From positions 62,001 through 126,000 of the forward strand of contig JAVKIE010000001.1 in the NCBI GenBank assembly GCA_031459615.1: a DNA stretch of 64,000 bases, given 5' to 3'. The DNA is from Calidihabitans tengchongensis (GTDB taxonomy: Bacteria > Sysuimicrobiota > Sysuimicrobiia > Sysuimicrobiales > Kaftiobacteriaceae). Positions within the stretch are counted from its first letter, which is position 1. Each line of letters opens with the position of its first letter. The translations under genes and the position numbers were made by a program. Of this stretch, positions 57,255 to 64,000 are shown in pieces. The notes beneath the pieces were generated by a model. The model saw only the letters and a program-made list of their open reading frames with translations. It ran no database searches and was not told the origin of the DNA.

Positions 57255-58505
57255 ATGAGACCGATCCAGCCCGACGTCTACGACCCCGCCGAGACCCAGC
57301 CGCCCGAGCAGCGCCGGGCGGCCCAGGAACAGGCCCTGCGCCGGATCCTCCGGCAGGCCGCCGCCCACGCCCCGGCGGTGCGCGCGGCGCTGCAGGCGGC
57401 CGGGTGCGACCCCGACACCATCACCCTCGAGGACCTGGGCCGGCTGCCGGTCCTGCCCAAGGAGGGTCTGCCCGCCCGGCAGGCAACCAGCCCGCCGTTC
57501 GGCGGATGGCTGGGGGCGCCTCCCGAGCAGGTCCGCCGGATCTTCGCCTCCCCGGGGCCCATCTACGAGCCCGAAGGACACCGCCCCGACTACTGGGGGT
57601 TCGCGCCGGCGCTGTACGCCGCGGGGTTCCGCCGCGGGGACGTGGTGGTGAACACCTTCTCGTATCACCTCACGCCGGCGGGGGCGATGTTCGACGGGGC
57701 GCTCCTGAGCCTGGGCTGCATCGTCGTTCCCACCGGCGTCGGACACCTGGACATCCAGGTCCGCACCCTCCAGGACCTGCGGGCGGCGGGATTCATCGGC
57801 ACCCCCAGCTTCCTGGCGGCCGTCCTGGAGCACCTGGAGCAGTCCGGAGGACGGTCGCCGCTGCGGCGGGCATTTGTCTCCGGCGAGCCGCTGCCCGAGT
57901 CGCTGCGCGCCACCCTCGAGTCCCGCCACGGCCTGCGGATCAGCCAGGGCTATGCCATCGCCGACCTGGGGCTGGTGGCCTACGAATGCGACCGGCGCGC
58001 CGGGCTGCACCTGGCGGACCGGGTGGTGGTGGAACTCGTCGACCCGTCCACCGGCACCGCCGTGGCGGACGGGGAGGCGGGGGAGGTGGTGGTGACCTTT
58101 CTGGAGCCCCTGTACCCGCTGCTGCGGCTGGGCACGGGAGACCTGGCGCGCCTGGCGCCGGGGGGCTGTCCCTGCGGGCGCACCGCCGCGCGGCTGGAGC
58201 GCATCCTGGGCCGGGTGGGCGAGGCGGTGAAGGTGCGCGGGATCTTCCTGCACCCCCGCGAGCTGGAGGCGGCGGTGCGCCGCCATCCCCAGATCGGCCG
58301 CTACCAGGCGGTGGTCTCCCGCCGCGACCACCAGGATGAGCTGACGGTGCGGGTGGAGGCCGAAGGCGCGGCGGCCGATCTGGCCGCGGCCGTGGCCCGC
58401 AGCATCTACGAGGTCACGCGGCTGCGGGCGGCGGTGGAGGTGGTCTCCCCGGGCACCCTGGGACCGGACGACGCGCGGATCCTGGACCGTCGCCGGTGGG
58501 ACTGA
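57255..58505 (+). CDS. Phenylacetate-CoA ligase-family protein with altered P-loop
   Basis: 416 aa, PaaK-like fold: PVLPKEGLPARQ, SYHLTPAGAMFDGALLSLGC, FVSGEPLPESLR, RLGTGDLARLAPGGCPCGR and VKVRGIFLHPRELE. At the position of the SSGTTGxPT ATP loop the text is IFASPGPIYEPEG. Such variants occur in ligase genes next to Liv transporters, as here (divergent from livG). Catalysis may differ from true PaaK. Confidence 0.75.
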   Translation: MRPIQPDVYDPAETQPPEQRRAAQEQALRRILRQAAAHAPAVRAALQAAGCDPDTITLEDLGRLPVLPKEGLPARQATSPPFGGWLGAPPEQVRRIFASPGPIYEPEGHRPDYWGFAPALYAAGFRRGDVVVNTFSYHLTPAGAMFDGALLSLGCIVVPTGVGHLDIQVRTLQDLRAAGFIGTPSFLAAVLEHLEQSGGRSPLRRAFVSGEPLPESLRATLESRHGLRISQGYAIADLGLVAYECDRRAGLHLADRVVVELVDPSTGTAVADGEAGEVVVTFLEPLYPLLRLGTGDLARLAPGGCPCGRTAARLERILGRVGEAVKVRGIFLHPRELEAAVRRHPQIGRYQAVVSRRDHQDELTVRVEAEGAAADLAAAVARSIYEVTRLRAAVEVVSPGTLGPDDARILDRRRWD

Positions 58506-58540
58506 GAGGGCGGCCTTTGAAGCCGCGCGTGCGTCCGTAG

Positions 58541-58546
58541 TATAAT
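58541..58546 (+). promoter_or_regulatory. -10 element for rpsU
   Basis: Perfect TATAAT about 109 bases before the rpsU ATG; a TTTGAA (58516-58521) is 19 bases upstream. The leader of about 100 bases is GC-rich with no recognised element. Confidence 0.5.
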
Positions 58547-58654
58547 GGCCCAGTGTCTAGCATCGTGCCGTACGGCCGGCGGTGGGCCGGGGCGCCGCCA
58601 GGCCGACGCCACCCGGGAGGAACCGCGGCGGGCGGCGCGGAGGAGGTGGGGGAG

Positions 58655-58825
58655 ATGACCGAGGTTCGCGTCGGCAAGGACGAGACTCTGGACAGCGCCC
58701 TGCGCAGGTTCAAGCGGCAGGTGAAGCGCTCGGGCATCCTCACCGACGCCCGCCGGCACGAGCACTACGAGTCGCCCAGCGCCAAGCGGCGGCGCAAGAT
58801 GGCACGCCGGCGCCGGAGGGGGTAG
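58655..58825 (+). CDS. rpsU: 30S ribosomal protein S21
   Basis: 56 aa. VGKDETLDSALRRFKRQVK, then GILTDARRHEHYESPSAKRR and a run of Arg/Lys at the end. Preceded by GGAGGTGGGGG. The order rpsU-yqeY is common in Gram-positive-type bacteria. Confidence 0.95.
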   Translation: MTEVRVGKDETLDSALRRFKRQVKRSGILTDARRHEHYESPSAKRRRKMARRRRRG

Positions 58826-58894
58826 GCCGTCCCGGCGGCCGGGCAGGGGAGGAAGATCTCTCGGCCGGTGTCGGGCCCGGGGCGGGATGAGGGT

Positions 58895-58921
58895 GCGGAG
58901 GGGGACGCGGTCCCCCTCCGC
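58895..58921 (+). promoter_or_regulatory. Perfect 12-bp hairpin between rpsU and yqeY
   Basis: GCGGAGGGGGAC (58895-58906), loop GCG, GTCCCCCTCCGC (58910-58921). No T run follows. Probably limits read-through from rpsU or protects its message. Confidence 0.65.
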
Positions 58922-58944
58922 GCGTACGCGCGGGCAGAATCGCG

Positions 58945-59397
58945 ATGAGCCTCGCCGAGCGGCTGACGGCCGACCTCCATCAGGCCATGCGGGCCGGAGA
59001 CACCCTGCGGGTGTCCACCATCCGGCTGGCCCGGGCGGCGGTCCGCAACGCGGAGATCGAACGGGGTCACACCCTGTCCGACGACGAGGTGATCGAGGTC
59101 CTGACCCGGGAGATGAAGCGGCGGCGGGAGGCCATCGAGGCCTACACCCGCGCCGGCCGGGATGACCTCGCCCGCAAGGAGTCTCTGGAGCTGGCCATCC
59201 TGGCCGAGTACGTGCCCCCGCCTCTGTCTGCGGAGGAGTTGCAGCGCATCGTGGCCGAGGCCATCGAGCGCGTCGGCGCCCGCGACGCGCGGGACGTGGG
59301 CCGCGTGATGGCCGCGGTGATGCCCCAGGTGCGGGGGCGCGCCGACGGCGCCGCCGTGGCCGAGCTGGTGCGCCAGGCCCTCGGCCAGCCGCGGTGA
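58945..59397 (+). CDS. yqeY: GatB/YqeY-domain protein
   Basis: 150 aa. LTADLHQAMRAGDTLRVSTI, MKRRREAIEAYTRAGRDDLA and AILAEYVPPPLSAEEL match YqeY, related to the tRNA-binding tail of GatB. Function unsettled. Confidence 0.92.
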   Translation: MSLAERLTADLHQAMRAGDTLRVSTIRLARAAVRNAEIERGHTLSDDEVIEVLTREMKRRREAIEAYTRAGRDDLARKESLELAILAEYVPPPLSAEELQRIVAEAIERVGARDARDVGRVMAAVMPQVRGRADGAAVAELVRQALGQPR

Positions 59398-59421
59398 CTG
59401 CCGCCGCCGATCCGGACGCCG

Positions 59422-59898
59422 ATGCCGCCATCGCGGGGTCGCGTGCGTAAGCCCGTCCGACAGGCCCGCAGCGCCGGCGGGGTGGTTTTCCGCCGGCGGG
59501 ACGGCCGGCACGAGATCCTCCTGCTGCGCCACACCAGCGGCCGGTGGATGCTGCCCAAAGGAACCATCGAAGAGGGGGAAACGCCCGAAGAGGTGGCCCT
59601 GCGGGAGGTGCGGGAGGAGGCCGGCCTGTCGCGGCTGCGGGTGGTGGCGGACCTGGGCGAGGAGCGCTACTCGTTCTACTGGCGGGCGGACCGCACGTAC
59701 TACGACAAGACCGTCCGGTACTTCCTGCTGGAGTTTCTGGGGGGCGAGGAGCCCCGCCCGCAGGCCGAGGAAGGGTTCGTGGCCTGCGAGTGGGTCTCCC
59801 CCGACGAGGCCCTGACCCGCATCGCGTACAAGGAGACCCGGGAGGTGGTGCGCCGCGCGCGGGACTACCTGGAGGGAGGATCCGATGCGCCCCGATGA
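59422..59898 (+). CDS. Nudix hydrolase
   Basis: 158 aa. Nudix box GTIEEGETPEEVALREVREE followed by AGL is complete (G-x5-E-x7-REVxEE). Basic N-terminus PPSRGRVRKPVRQARSAGGV. Resembles diadenosine polyphosphate hydrolases, substrate unproven. Its end overlaps the next gene. Confidence 0.9.
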   Translation: MPPSRGRVRKPVRQARSAGGVVFRRRDGRHEILLLRHTSGRWMLPKGTIEEGETPEEVALREVREEAGLSRLRVVADLGEERYSFYWRADRTYYDKTVRYFLLEFLGGEEPRPQAEEGFVACEWVSPDEALTRIAYKETREVVRRARDYLEGGSDAPR

Positions 59899-61195
59899 GG
59901 CCGACCGCCTGGTCCAGCAGACTCTGGACAAGTACGCCCGCTACGTGAATCCCGGCCTGGCCCGCCTGTACCGGTTTGCCAACGTCCTGACCCTGGAGTG
60001 GGAGGCCAGCGGCGCCGTGATCCGGGACGTCTACGGGCGGGAGTACATCGACTGCTCGGGCGGCCCGGCGGTGTTCGCCGTGGGCCATCGGCATCCGGCG
60101 GTGGTGGCGGCCGTGCGGGAGCAGCTGGACCGGATGCCCATGTCCGTGCGGGCCATGCCCCGCCGGCTGGAGGCCGACCTGGCCGAGGCACTGGCCGAGA
60201 TCACCCCCGGCGACCTGCAGTACACCTTCTTCGTGAACAGCGGGGCCGAAGCGGTGGAGGGTGCCCTGAAGCTGGCGCGGCTGGCCACCGGGCGGACGGA
60301 GTTCGTCGCCGCCGAGGGGGCCTTCCACGGCAAGACCCTGGGCGCGCTGTCGGTGTCCGGGCGGGACGTCTACCGGGCGCCGTTCCAGCCGCTGCTGCCC
60401 GGGGTCACCCACGTGCCCTTCGGCGACCTGGACGCCCTGGCCCGCGCGGTGACCGAGCGGACCGCTGCCGTCATCCTCGAACCCATCCAGGGCGAGAACG
60501 GGGTGATCGTCCCTCCCGACGACTACCTGCGGGGGGCCCGGCAGATCTGCGACCGCGCCGGGGCGCTGCTGATCCTCGACGAGGTCCAGACCGGCCTGGG
60601 GCGCACGGGGGCGATGTTCGCCTGCCAGCACTGGGGTGTGGTCCCCGACATTCTCACCCTGGCCAAAGCCCTGGGCGGCGGCGTGATGCCCATCGGCGCG
60701 TTCACCGCCCGCCCCCACCTGTGGGCCGCCCTGGAACGCAACCCCTACCTGCACTCCTCGACCTTCGGGGGCAACCCCCTGGCGTGCGCCGCGGCCCTGG
60801 CCACGCTGCGCGTCCTGCGGGAGGAGAACCTGCCCGCGCGCGCGGCCGCCCTGGGGGAGCACCTGATGGCGCGTCTGCGGGACCTGGCCGCCCGCCACCC
60901 GGGCATGGTCCGCCAGGTCCGCGGCAAGGGGCTGCTGGTGGGGGTGGAGTTCACCGATCCCGACCTGGTCCTGCTGGTGACCGCCGAGGCGCTGCAGCGC
61001 GGGGTGATCGTGTTCTACAGCCTCAACAACCCTTCCACCTTCCGCATCGCTCCGCCGCTGGTGATCGCGCCCGAGCAGCTGGACCGCGCGGTGGGGGCGC
61101 TGGAGGACGCCGTGGCGGCGGTGGAAGCCCTGCTGGCCGACGCGGTCGGGGAGCTGCGGGAACGCGGAAGCGCCGGGGCGCACACAGGCGGCTGA
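59885..61195 (+). CDS. Class III aminotransferase (4-aminobutyrate/putrescine type)
   Basis: 436 aa. PLP motifs FVNSGAEAVEGALKLAR, AEGAFHGKTLGALSVSG, LLILDEVQTGLGRTG and the Schiff-base lysine in LTLAKALGGGVMPIG (Lys261). The N-terminus KYARYVNPGLARLYRFA recalls putrescine aminotransferases; with a polyamine operon 12 kb away that role is attractive but unproven. GGAGGA lies upstream of ATG 59885. Confidence 0.88.
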   Translation: MRPDEADRLVQQTLDKYARYVNPGLARLYRFANVLTLEWEASGAVIRDVYGREYIDCSGGPAVFAVGHRHPAVVAAVREQLDRMPMSVRAMPRRLEADLAEALAEITPGDLQYTFFVNSGAEAVEGALKLARLATGRTEFVAAEGAFHGKTLGALSVSGRDVYRAPFQPLLPGVTHVPFGDLDALARAVTERTAAVILEPIQGENGVIVPPDDYLRGARQICDRAGALLILDEVQTGLGRTGAMFACQHWGVVPDILTLAKALGGGVMPIGAFTARPHLWAALERNPYLHSSTFGGNPLACAAALATLRVLREENLPARAAALGEHLMARLRDLAARHPGMVRQVRGKGLLVGVEFTDPDLVLLVTAEALQRGVIVFYSLNNPSTFRIAPPLVIAPEQLDRAVGALEDAVAAVEALLADAVGELRERGSAGAHTGG

Positions 61196-61251
61196 ACCGC
61201 AGGCGCGGCCGGCCGCGGGCCCGGGAGCGGCCCCGGCGTCCGGCGTGGACC

Positions 61252-61282
61252 TGGACAGGAGCGCCCCGCGTCCTGGTACACT
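61252..61282 (+). promoter_or_regulatory. Promoter of alaS
   Basis: TGGACA (61252-61257), 19-base spacer, TACACT (61277-61282) preceded by TGG, giving an extended -10. Transcript would start near 61289. Confidence 0.5.
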
Positions 61283-61287
61283 AGGTG

Positions 61288-61461
61288 TGCAGACATCTGC
61301 ACCCGCGAGGACGGGACTCGCCACCCCTGAGCGGGACGGCGCCGCCGTTACCGGCATCCGAGCGCCCCGGCCCCCGGGCCGGGGAAGAAGGGTGGTACCG
61401 CGGGAGCGCGCCTCCCGTCCCTTGCGGACGGGAGGCGTTGTGATTGGGGGAGGGCCTGGGC
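61288..61461 (+). promoter_or_regulatory. Compact T-box leader of alaS
   Basis: The T-box AGGGTGGTACCGCGGGA (61389-61405) and a 12-bp terminator stem CGCCTCCCGTCC (61409-61420)/GGACGGGAGGCG (61426-61437) are clear, and CGGGAG can pair with CTCCCG to form the antiterminator. The 5' part is only about 100 bases: hairpin GTGCAG/CTGCAC, a segment with ACTCGCCACCCC that includes a GCC alanine codon, and ACGGCGCCGCCGTTACC. The usual AG-bulge and distal-loop motifs of a long Stem I are missing. The T run after the terminator is weak (TTGTGATT). Confidence 0.7.
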
Positions 61462-64000
61462 ATGGCGCGGGAAGAACGGTGGCCGTGGCAGGTTGTCGCC
61501 GACACGTTCCTGGAGTACTTCCGGGAGCGGGGGCACACCATTGTGCCCAGTTCCTCGCTGGTGCCTGCCGGCGATCCCACGCTGCTGTTCACCAACGCCG
61601 GCATGGTGCAGTTCAAGGATGTCTTTTTGGGGCGGGAGCAGCGCTCCTACCGCCGCGCGGCATCCCTGCAGAAATGCATGCGGGTGCAGGGCAAGCACAA
61701 CGACCTGGACAACGTGGGCCCCAGCCCCCGCCATCACACGTTCTTCTTCATGCTGGGCAACTTCAGCTTCGGGGACTACTTCAAGCGCGAGGCGGTGGCC
61801 TACGCCTGGGACCTGCTGACCGGGCGCTACGGCCTGGACCCCGACCGCCTGGTGGTCACCGTCCACCACGCCGATCGGGAGGCCGCCGAGGCCTGGCGGG
61901 AGGTGGGCGTGCCGTCGGAGCGGGTGGTGGCCATGGGCGACGCCACCAACTTCTGGATGATGGCCGAGACCGGCCCCTGCGGGCCCACCTCGGAACTGCA
62001 TTACGACTGGGGGCCGGAGCACTGCACCTGCGGCCGCGCCGACTGCAGCGTGGCGCTGGACAACGGGTGCCTGCGGTGGCTGGAGGTGTGGAACCTGGTG
62101 TTCATGCAGTACGAGCAGCGGCCTGACGGGACCCGCGTTCCCCTGCCGCGCCCCGGGGTGGACACCGGGATGGGGCTGGAGCGGATCACGTCGGTCCTGC
62201 AGGGGGTGAACGACGATTACGCCACCGACCTGTTCACCCCTCTCCTGGACCGCCTGCAGGTTCTGCTGGGGCACGATGCCGCCGGCCGCCACGCCCATCG
62301 GGTGGCGTACCGGGTGCTGGCAGACCACGGGCGGGCCATGGCGTTCCTGATGGCCGACGGGGTTGTGCCGGGCAACGAGGGGCGCGGCTATGTGCTGCGG
62401 ATGATCATGCGGCGGGCGATGCGCTTTGCCCGCGCCGCGGGCGTCAGCCACCCCCTGCTGGCGGACCTGGCCGATGCGGTGGTGGACCTGATGGGAGAGC
62501 GCTATCCGGAACTGGCCTCCCAGCGGGAGTTCATCCGGACCGTCGCCCGCCAGGAGGAGGAACGCTTCGCCCAGACCCTGGCGGCGGGCCTGCAGAAGCT
62601 GGACGAGCTGGTGGCGGCCACCCTGGCCCGGGGGCATCGGGTCCTGGCCGGCGAGGACGTCTTCCGGCTGTACGACACCTACGGCTTCCCCCTGGAGATG
62701 ACCCGGGACGTGGCCCGCGAGCGCGGGCTGACCGTGGACGAGTCCGGATTCGCCCGGGCCCTGGAGGCCCAGCGGGAGCGCGCCCGGGCCGCCCAGGCGT
62801 TCGGGCTGCGGCCCGACGAGCGCCGGTACGCGGCCCTGGCGGAGGCGGGAGTGACCAGCGAGTTCATCGGCTACCGGCGCCTGCGGGCGCGCGCCCGGGT
62901 CCTGGCCGTGCTGGTGCCGGACGGGCAGGTGCAGGAGGCGCGCGAAGGCGCCGAGGTGGAGGTGGTGCTGGACCGCACGCCGTTCTATCCCGAAGGCGGC
63001 GGTCAGGTGGGCGATACGGGCGTCCTGGCGGGCCGCGACGGCGAGGTGGAGGTGACGGACACCCAGCGGCCGCTGCCCGGGCTGATCGTCCACCGCGGCC
63101 GCGTGGTGCGCGGGCGGATCCGGGCCGGGCAGAGCGTGCGGGCGGCCGTGGACCAGGCACGGCGATGGGACATCATGCGCAACCACACGGCGACCCACCT
63201 GCTCCACCGGGCCCTGCGGGAGGTCCTGGGCGAGCACGCCCGCCAGGCCGGGTCCCTGGTGGCCCCCGACCGGCTGCGGTTCGACTTCGTGCACACCGCC
63301 CCGCTGACCGCGGCCCAGCGGGCGGCGGTCGAAGAGCGGGTCAACGAGCAGATCCTGGCCGACCTGCCGGTGCGCGCCCGCTGGATGTCTCTGGAGGACG
63401 CCCTGCGCCTGGGCGCCGTGGCCCTGTTCGGCGAGAAGTACGGCGACCGGGTGCGGGTGGTCAGCATCGCCGACTACAGCCGCGAACTGTGCGGCGGCAC
63501 CCACCTGTCGCGCACCTCCCAGGCGGGGCTGTTCAAGGTCACGGCCGAGAGCGGGGTCGCCGCCGGCATCCGGCGGGTGGAGGCCGTGACCGGGCGCGGA
63601 GTGCTGGCGCTCCTGCGCCAGCAGGAGGCCACCCTGCGGGCGCTGTCCGAACGCCTGCGGGCGGGCCCCGAGGAGCTGGTGGAGCGGGTCGCACGGCTGC
63701 TGGAGAGGGAGCGGGATCTGGAGCGGGAGCTGCGCACGGCCCGCGCCCGCGCCTCTGCCGTGGAGGCCGTGCCGGCGGTGGTCCTGGACGGCACCACCGT
63801 CGTCGTGGCCGACACCGATCTGGAGGAGCCGGCGGACCTGCGCGCGGAAGCCGACCGGTTGCGGGCGCGGCTGGACCAGCAGCGCGTGGCGGGCGTCGTG
63901 GTGGTCGCCTCCTCCCGCAGCGGGGCCGTGGTGGCGACCCGCACCACCGCGGTGACGCCGCCCGTGGACGCCGGCCGTCTGGTCCGGCTGCTGGTGGAGC
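61462..64000 (+). CDS. alaS: Alanyl-tRNA synthetase, 5' part (3' end outside window)
   Basis: 846 residues are visible, open to the window end. Class II catalytic core: FLEYFRERGHTIVPSSSLVP, FTNAGMVQFKDVFLG, HHTFFFMLGNFSFGDYFK and the motif 3 region GLERITSVLQG. Editing domain has HTATHLLHRAL (His575, His579) and ELCGGTHLSRT (Cys677, His681). A coiled-coil linker and the start of the C-Ala region follow. ATG 61462 comes after GGGGGAGGG; about 30-60 residues are probably missing at the end. Confidence 0.97.
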   Translation, partial: MAREERWPWQVVADTFLEYFRERGHTIVPSSSLVPAGDPTLLFTNAGMVQFKDVFLGREQRSYRRAASLQKCMRVQGKHNDLDNVGPSPRHHTFFFMLGNFSFGDYFKREAVAYAWDLLTGRYGLDPDRLVVTVHHADREAAEAWREVGVPSERVVAMGDATNFWMMAETGPCGPTSELHYDWGPEHCTCGRADCSVALDNGCLRWLEVWNLVFMQYEQRPDGTRVPLPRPGVDTGMGLERITSVLQGVNDDYATDLFTPLLDRLQVLLGHDAAGRHAHRVAYRVLADHGRAMAFLMADGVVPGNEGRGYVLRMIMRRAMRFARAAGVSHPLLADLADAVVDLMGERYPELASQREFIRTVARQEEERFAQTLAAGLQKLDELVAATLARGHRVLAGEDVFRLYDTYGFPLEMTRDVARERGLTVDESGFARALEAQRERARAAQAFGLRPDERRYAALAEAGVTSEFIGYRRLRARARVLAVLVPDGQVQEAREGAEVEVVLDRTPFYPEGGGQVGDTGVLAGRDGEVEVTDTQRPLPGLIVHRGRVVRGRIRAGQSVRAAVDQARRWDIMRNHTATHLLHRALREVLGEHARQAGSLVAPDRLRFDFVHTAPLTAAQRAAVEERVNEQILADLPVRARWMSLEDALRLGAVALFGEKYGDRVRVVSIADYSRELCGGTHLSRTSQAGLFKVTAESGVAAGIRRVEAVTGRGVLALLRQQEATLRALSERLRAGPEELVERVARLLERERDLERELRTARARASAVEAVPAVVLDGTTVVVADTDLEEPADLRAEADRLRARLDQQRVAGVVVVASSRSGAVVATRTTAVTPPVDAGRLVRLLVE

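Noticed and set aside
61348..63504. Minus-strand open frame of 718 codons over alaS
   Set aside because: The plus strand encodes AlaS with all class II and editing motifs; the antisense frame has none.

Overview
The window is 64 kb of very GC-rich (about 70% or more by eye), gene-dense bacterial chromosome. Genes are packed in long runs in which the stop of one overlaps the start of the next (ATGA or GTGA), and GTG starts are common. There is no phage, plasmid, IS element or CRISPR array. Two T-box leaders, the rod-shape block radC-mreBCD-mrdA-rodA-rng-rplU-rpmA-obg-nadD-rsfS, a LmbE/BshB1-type deacetylase and a DUF4321 protein point to an uncultured lineage in the broad Gram-positive-related (Terrabacteria) assemblage. 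I cannot name the phylum from sequence alone.

Layout. 1-4.3 kb: haem genes hemL (5' cut), hemE, hemH, hemY. 4.3-8.8 kb: a multi-pass membrane protein with an HTH/sensor regulator, then a GT2 glycosyltransferase, a LmbE-like deacetylase and a large unrecognised protein. 9-14.5 kb (minus strand): the system I cytochrome c maturation operon ccmABCDEFGH. 14.7-20.3 kb (plus): a respiratory locus with a dihaem cytochrome c lipoprotein, Rieske protein, a cytochrome b that lacks both ligands of one haem, two tiny membrane proteins, a second four-His cytochrome b fused to a 2x[4Fe-4S] ferredoxin domain, an MvhD/HdrF-like protein, another tiny membrane protein and a cupredoxin lipoprotein. 20.3-24.1 kb: polyprenyl diphosphate synthase (quinone tail), an NDUFA9-like SDR, small membrane proteins, tatA and tatC. 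24.4-37.9 kb: radC and the cell-shape, ribosome and GTPase block, a tandem GNAT, an MFS permease and a SPOR protein. 38-41.9 kb: a Leu-type T-box leader that contains a complete tRNA-Ala(GGC) gene, then ilvE and leuS. 41.9-44.5 kb (minus): comEA, an ECF sigma factor, a zinc anti-sigma factor and a RseB-like protein. 44.7-48.3 kb: a MazG-like protein, an M19 dipeptidase, and a polyamine operon (pyruvoyl arginine decarboxylase, speE, speB). 48.4-58.5 kb: a degenerate glycosidase-like protein and a branched-chain-type ABC transporter split over two convergent operons with two acyl-CoA ligase-family genes. 58.6-64 kb: rpsU, yqeY, Nudix, a class III aminotransferase, and alaS (3' cut) behind a compact T-box.

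How it fits together. The haem genes, Ccm operon, Tat translocase, polyprenyl synthase and Rieske/cytochrome b locus form one respiratory neighbourhood: haem supply, covalent attachment, export of the folded Rieske protein (twin-Arg signal), quinone tail, and a quinol-oxidising complex with cupredoxin and cytochrome c acceptors. The most interesting items are (1) that complex, whose low-potential branch seems to run from a one-haem cytochrome b through a two-haem cytochrome b-ferredoxin fusion to an MvhD-like iron-sulfur protein, and (2) the tRNA gene inside a T-box riboswitch.
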